Assembly: GCA_035550295.1 (NCBI GenBank)
Contig: DASZPJ010000002.1
Coordinates: 1-7,300 of the forward strand
Origin: DASZPJ01 sp035550295
Lineage (GTDB): Bacteria; Patescibacteriota; Saccharimonadia; Saccharimonadales; UBA4665
Direction: 5' to 3'
DNA: 7,300 nt
Shown in pieces: positions 6,389-7,300 of this stretch. The translations under genes and the position numbers were made by a program. Position 1 is the first letter of the stretch. Every line of letters begins with the position of its first letter. A model generated the notes under the pieces. The model ran no database searches. It saw only the letters and a program-made list of their open reading frames with translations, and was not told the origin of the DNA.

Positions 6389-6599
6389 TTCGACAATCAA
6401 CTGTTTGTTTTTTTGTAGTTTTTGTTTTTGTTTGAAAAGGCTTCTTGTACGAGTACATATCGGCCAATTCGGTCCTCGATTGCTCGAGGTAAGTTGAGAG
6501 ACTTATGTGTGAGGTGGAGTTTTGGGAGGTGTTTTGAGAAAAGTGCTAGATTTTTTATAGTGGTTTTCTTTCCGGTTCCACTTGTTGATTGTCGAATAG
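6386..6599. repeat. Perfect 16-bp inverted repeat bounding 214 bp between mraZ and rsmH
   Basis: CTATTCGACAATCAAC at 6386-6401 is repeated exactly in inverted form at 6584-6599. The enclosed 182 bases hold no plausible gene. They include a GNRA-capped hairpin (6474-6489) and a stretch at 6402-6435 that is T/G-rich on plus (A/C-rich on minus). The right arm overlaps the first unit of the heptad array. No target-site duplication is visible outside the arms, which argues against an intact miniature transposon. In the minus transcript the arms could close a long-range helix. Confidence 0.7.
6474..6489 (-). other. Six-bp hairpin with GNRA (GCAA) tetraloop
   Basis: On the minus strand CCTCGA and TCGAGG form a perfect six-bp stem closed by GCAA, a GNRA tetraloop. 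On the plus strand the loop is TTGC, not a stable class. This again favours the minus transcript as the structured molecule. Confidence 0.5.
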
Positions 6600-6663
6600 C
6601 TGAGCTCGCTATTCGCTGTTCGTTCTTAGCTGTTCGAATAGCTAATAGCTAAGAACTAAGAAC
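6594..6663. repeat. Ten-unit heptanucleotide inverted array downstream of mraZ
   Basis: On the plus strand, 70 bases divide into ten 7-base units. Examples are GAATAGC (6594, 6636), GCTATTC (6608), GCTGTTC (6615, 6629), GTTCTTA (6622) and TAAGAAC (6650, 6657). Units three to six and seven to ten are largely reverse complements. This gives GTTCTTAGCT/AGCTAAGAAC (6622-6631 with 6647-6656) and CGAATAGC/GCTATTCG (6593-6600 with 6608-6615). The layout is like that of the array between ftsL and ftsI. It starts 32 bases after the mraZ stop. Confidence 0.75.
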
Positions 6664-6695
6664 GGTGTGATCGTTAAATTGTTAATGAGCTTGGT

Positions 6696-7055
6696 CTAGC
6701 TTTTGGCCATTAGGCGCCAGTACTTGCCGACTCGCACGGCTACTACGTCTTTGCTGATTCCGGCGTAGTCCAGGAGGTGCTGTTCGAGGCTGACTCGACC
6801 CTGCTTGGCGTCGATACTGCCTTCGATCTTACCTGTCCGGAATTGGACGTTGAGATCGGCTACCCGCTCGTCAAGCATGCTGCCTTGGAGCTCTGGTTCC
6901 ATGCCTTCGTCCCAGACCGCTTTTGGGTACAGGTGAAGGTATTTTTGGAATCCCCGGGTCACAACTACCCCGCTGGCGAACTCGGCACGAAGTTCGGCCG
7001 GTATTGTTAACCGCCGTTTGTCGTCGAGTTTCCTTTCGAAGTAATCTGTTGCCAT
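6696..7055 (-). CDS. mraZ: MraZ, transcriptional regulator of the dcw cluster
   Basis: MraZ is the AbrB-fold DNA-binding protein that regulates the mra/dcw promoter by binding TGGGN repeats. From the ATG at 7055 it has 119 residues, short for a family usually near 140-150. The two half-domains are visible: YFERKLDDKRRLTIPAEL (5-22) with the D11-x3-R15 signature, and IDAKQGRVSLEQHLLDYAG (81-99). The usual first motif is DDKGR, so the Gly is Arg here. The second motif usually reads DKQGR, and here an extra residue separates D82 from R87. The frame is open to a GTG at 7109, but those 18 residues run through the MraZ boxes and precede the family's normal start. AGGG lies against the ATG, too close for a standard Shine-Dalgarno. 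Boxes just upstream imply autoregulation. Confidence 0.93.
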   Translation of the reverse strand: MATDYFERKLDDKRRLTIPAELRAEFASGVVVTRGFQKYLHLYPKAVWDEGMEPELQGSMLDERVADLNVQFRTGKIEGSIDAKQGRVSLEQHLLDYAGISKDVVAVRVGKYWRLMAKS

Positions 7056-7102
7056 CCCTAGTAATTTTTTGAATGTTTTTGTTAGTGGCGGGGGTCTCTC
7101 GC

Positions 7103-7150
7103 TACCCACGTTTACCCACTACCAAGAGCATACACCCCGCTTCTACCCAC
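7103..7150 (-). promoter_or_regulatory. MraZ operator boxes upstream of mraZ
   Basis: On the minus strand GTGGGTA occurs three times (7150-7144, 7119-7113, 7109-7103). Two of the TGGGT cores are exactly ten bases apart (five-base spacer), the spacing known for MraZ boxes in E. coli and Mycoplasma. A degenerate fourth, CGGGG, lies ten bases after the first (7139-7135). Position just before mraZ supports autoregulation of the cluster. Confidence 0.85.
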
Positions 7151-7168
7151 TACAATAGACGAAATATA
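7151..7168. promoter_or_regulatory. Candidate -10 boxes flanking the first MraZ box, both directions
   Basis: On the minus strand TATATT (7168-7163) is a five-of-six -10 box that would start transcription near 7155, just before the MraZ boxes. An alternative minus pair is TTGTAG and TATGCT with a 17-base spacer across the boxes. On the plus strand TACAAT (7151-7156) directly abuts a box. None has a strong -35, so the true start is undecided. Confidence 0.35.
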
Positions 7169-7197
7169 AAAAAGGTGGTGTTTATGACACCACTTTT
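7168..7197 (-). terminator. Hairpin with T tract, probable intrinsic terminator at the cluster boundary
   Basis: GTGGTGT (7175-7181) and ACACCAC (7187-7193) form a seven-bp stem with a five-base loop. On the minus strand it is followed by C and six T, preceded by four A. On the plus strand only four T follow. It would end a minus-strand transcript from beyond the right edge, before the mra promoter. The same bases can be read as a plus-strand Shine-Dalgarno (AAGGTGGT) and ATG at 7184, so the call is not exclusive. Confidence 0.5.
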
Positions 7198-7300
7198 CCA
7201 CAGATTTAACAGAGGTAGTAAATTGCTCGCCTGCTATATAGCGCCCAGAGCCGCCAGCGCTACGCTAGATGCAATGGCCTTCTATGTGAGCCTACTCAGG
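7198..7300. other. Right-edge segment without a supported gene
   Basis: All three minus frames contain stops. One plus frame is open from an ATG at 7184 to the edge (39 codons, beginning MTPLFHRFNRG), with a good Shine-Dalgarno. However, all four of its arginines use AGA or AGG, whereas the Arg codons I sampled in the dcw genes are mostly CGN, so it may not be coding. No tRNA, rRNA, tmRNA or RNase P signature was recognised. It may be the 3' part of a minus-strand RNA or gene leader ending at the terminator. Confidence 0.3.

Noticed and set aside
6327..6458. A 43-codon minus-strand reading frame between mraZ and rsmH (ATG at 6458, TGA at 6327).
   Set aside because: It is rich in Lys, Thr and Gln only because it crosses the A/C-rich leader, it runs through the strong hairpins, has no Shine-Dalgarno and resembles no protein I know.
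6520..6550. GGGAGGTG on the plus strand as a ribosome binding site.
   Set aside because: No start codon at suitable distance opens a frame; the frame from the nearest GTG stops within a few codons.
6386..6599. Miniature transposon (MITE) bounded by the 16-bp inverted repeat.
   Set aside because: No target-site duplication is visible outside the arms and no second copy occurs in the window; kept only as an inverted repeat.
6422..6652. A 76-codon plus-strand frame across the mraZ-rsmH gap.
   Set aside because: It has a non-ATG start, crosses the inverted repeat and the heptad array, and has a composition unlike the neighbouring proteins.
7056..7109. MraZ start at the GTG at 7109.
   Set aside because: This GTG is part of a MraZ box, and the extra 18 residues precede the conserved family start.

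Overview
The window is a stretch of a division and cell wall (dcw) cluster, read entirely on the minus strand. In transcription order, from high to low coordinates, it holds mraZ, rsmH (mraW), an ftsL-like gene, ftsI, mraY, ftsW and the first 225 codons of murG, which runs off the left edge. The protein variants (for example HDSD in MurG and the Asn-Asp-Ser version of the FtsW catalytic loop), the compact gene set and the small FtsL suggest a Patescibacteria/CPR bacterium, most likely Saccharibacteria (TM7). This is recognition by eye, not a search. TGA is used as a normal stop (ftsW), so the UGA-glycine code of Gracilibacteria and Absconditabacteria is not in use.

Layout. 7300-7110 holds no supported gene. 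It contains a strong hairpin with a T tract and the mra control region, with three perfect TGGGT boxes that match the known operator of MraZ. 7055-6696 is mraZ. 6695-6275 is a 421-base gap with a ten-unit heptanucleotide inverted array, a 16-bp inverted repeat spanning 214 bp, and several hairpins whose wobble pairs and GNRA loop fit a minus-strand transcript. 6274-5390 is rsmH. 5389-5210 is a 180-base gap with several hairpins. 5209-4862 is ftsL. 4861-4772 holds a second ten-unit heptanucleotide array and a TATAAT box. 4771-3005 is ftsI, followed by a 52-base gap with an extended -10 box. mraY (2952-1915), ftsW (1910-672) and murG (675 onward) are then almost contiguous, and ftsW and murG share an ATGA overlap.

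How the genes fit together. MraZ is the cluster's DNA-binding regulator and RsmH methylates 16S rRNA. MraY makes lipid I, MurG makes lipid II, FtsW polymerises lipid II at the septum, FtsI cross-links it, and FtsL belongs to the FtsQLB-type activator of FtsW-FtsI. The Mur ligases that usually sit between these genes (murE, murF, murD) are absent here, so the segment is a reduced lipid-carrier plus septal-synthase cassette.

The genes themselves are ordinary. The unusual material is in the gaps: the paired heptad arrays, the long structured mraZ-rsmH spacer, a possible leaderless ftsI promoter, and translation starts that mostly lack Shine-Dalgarno sequences.
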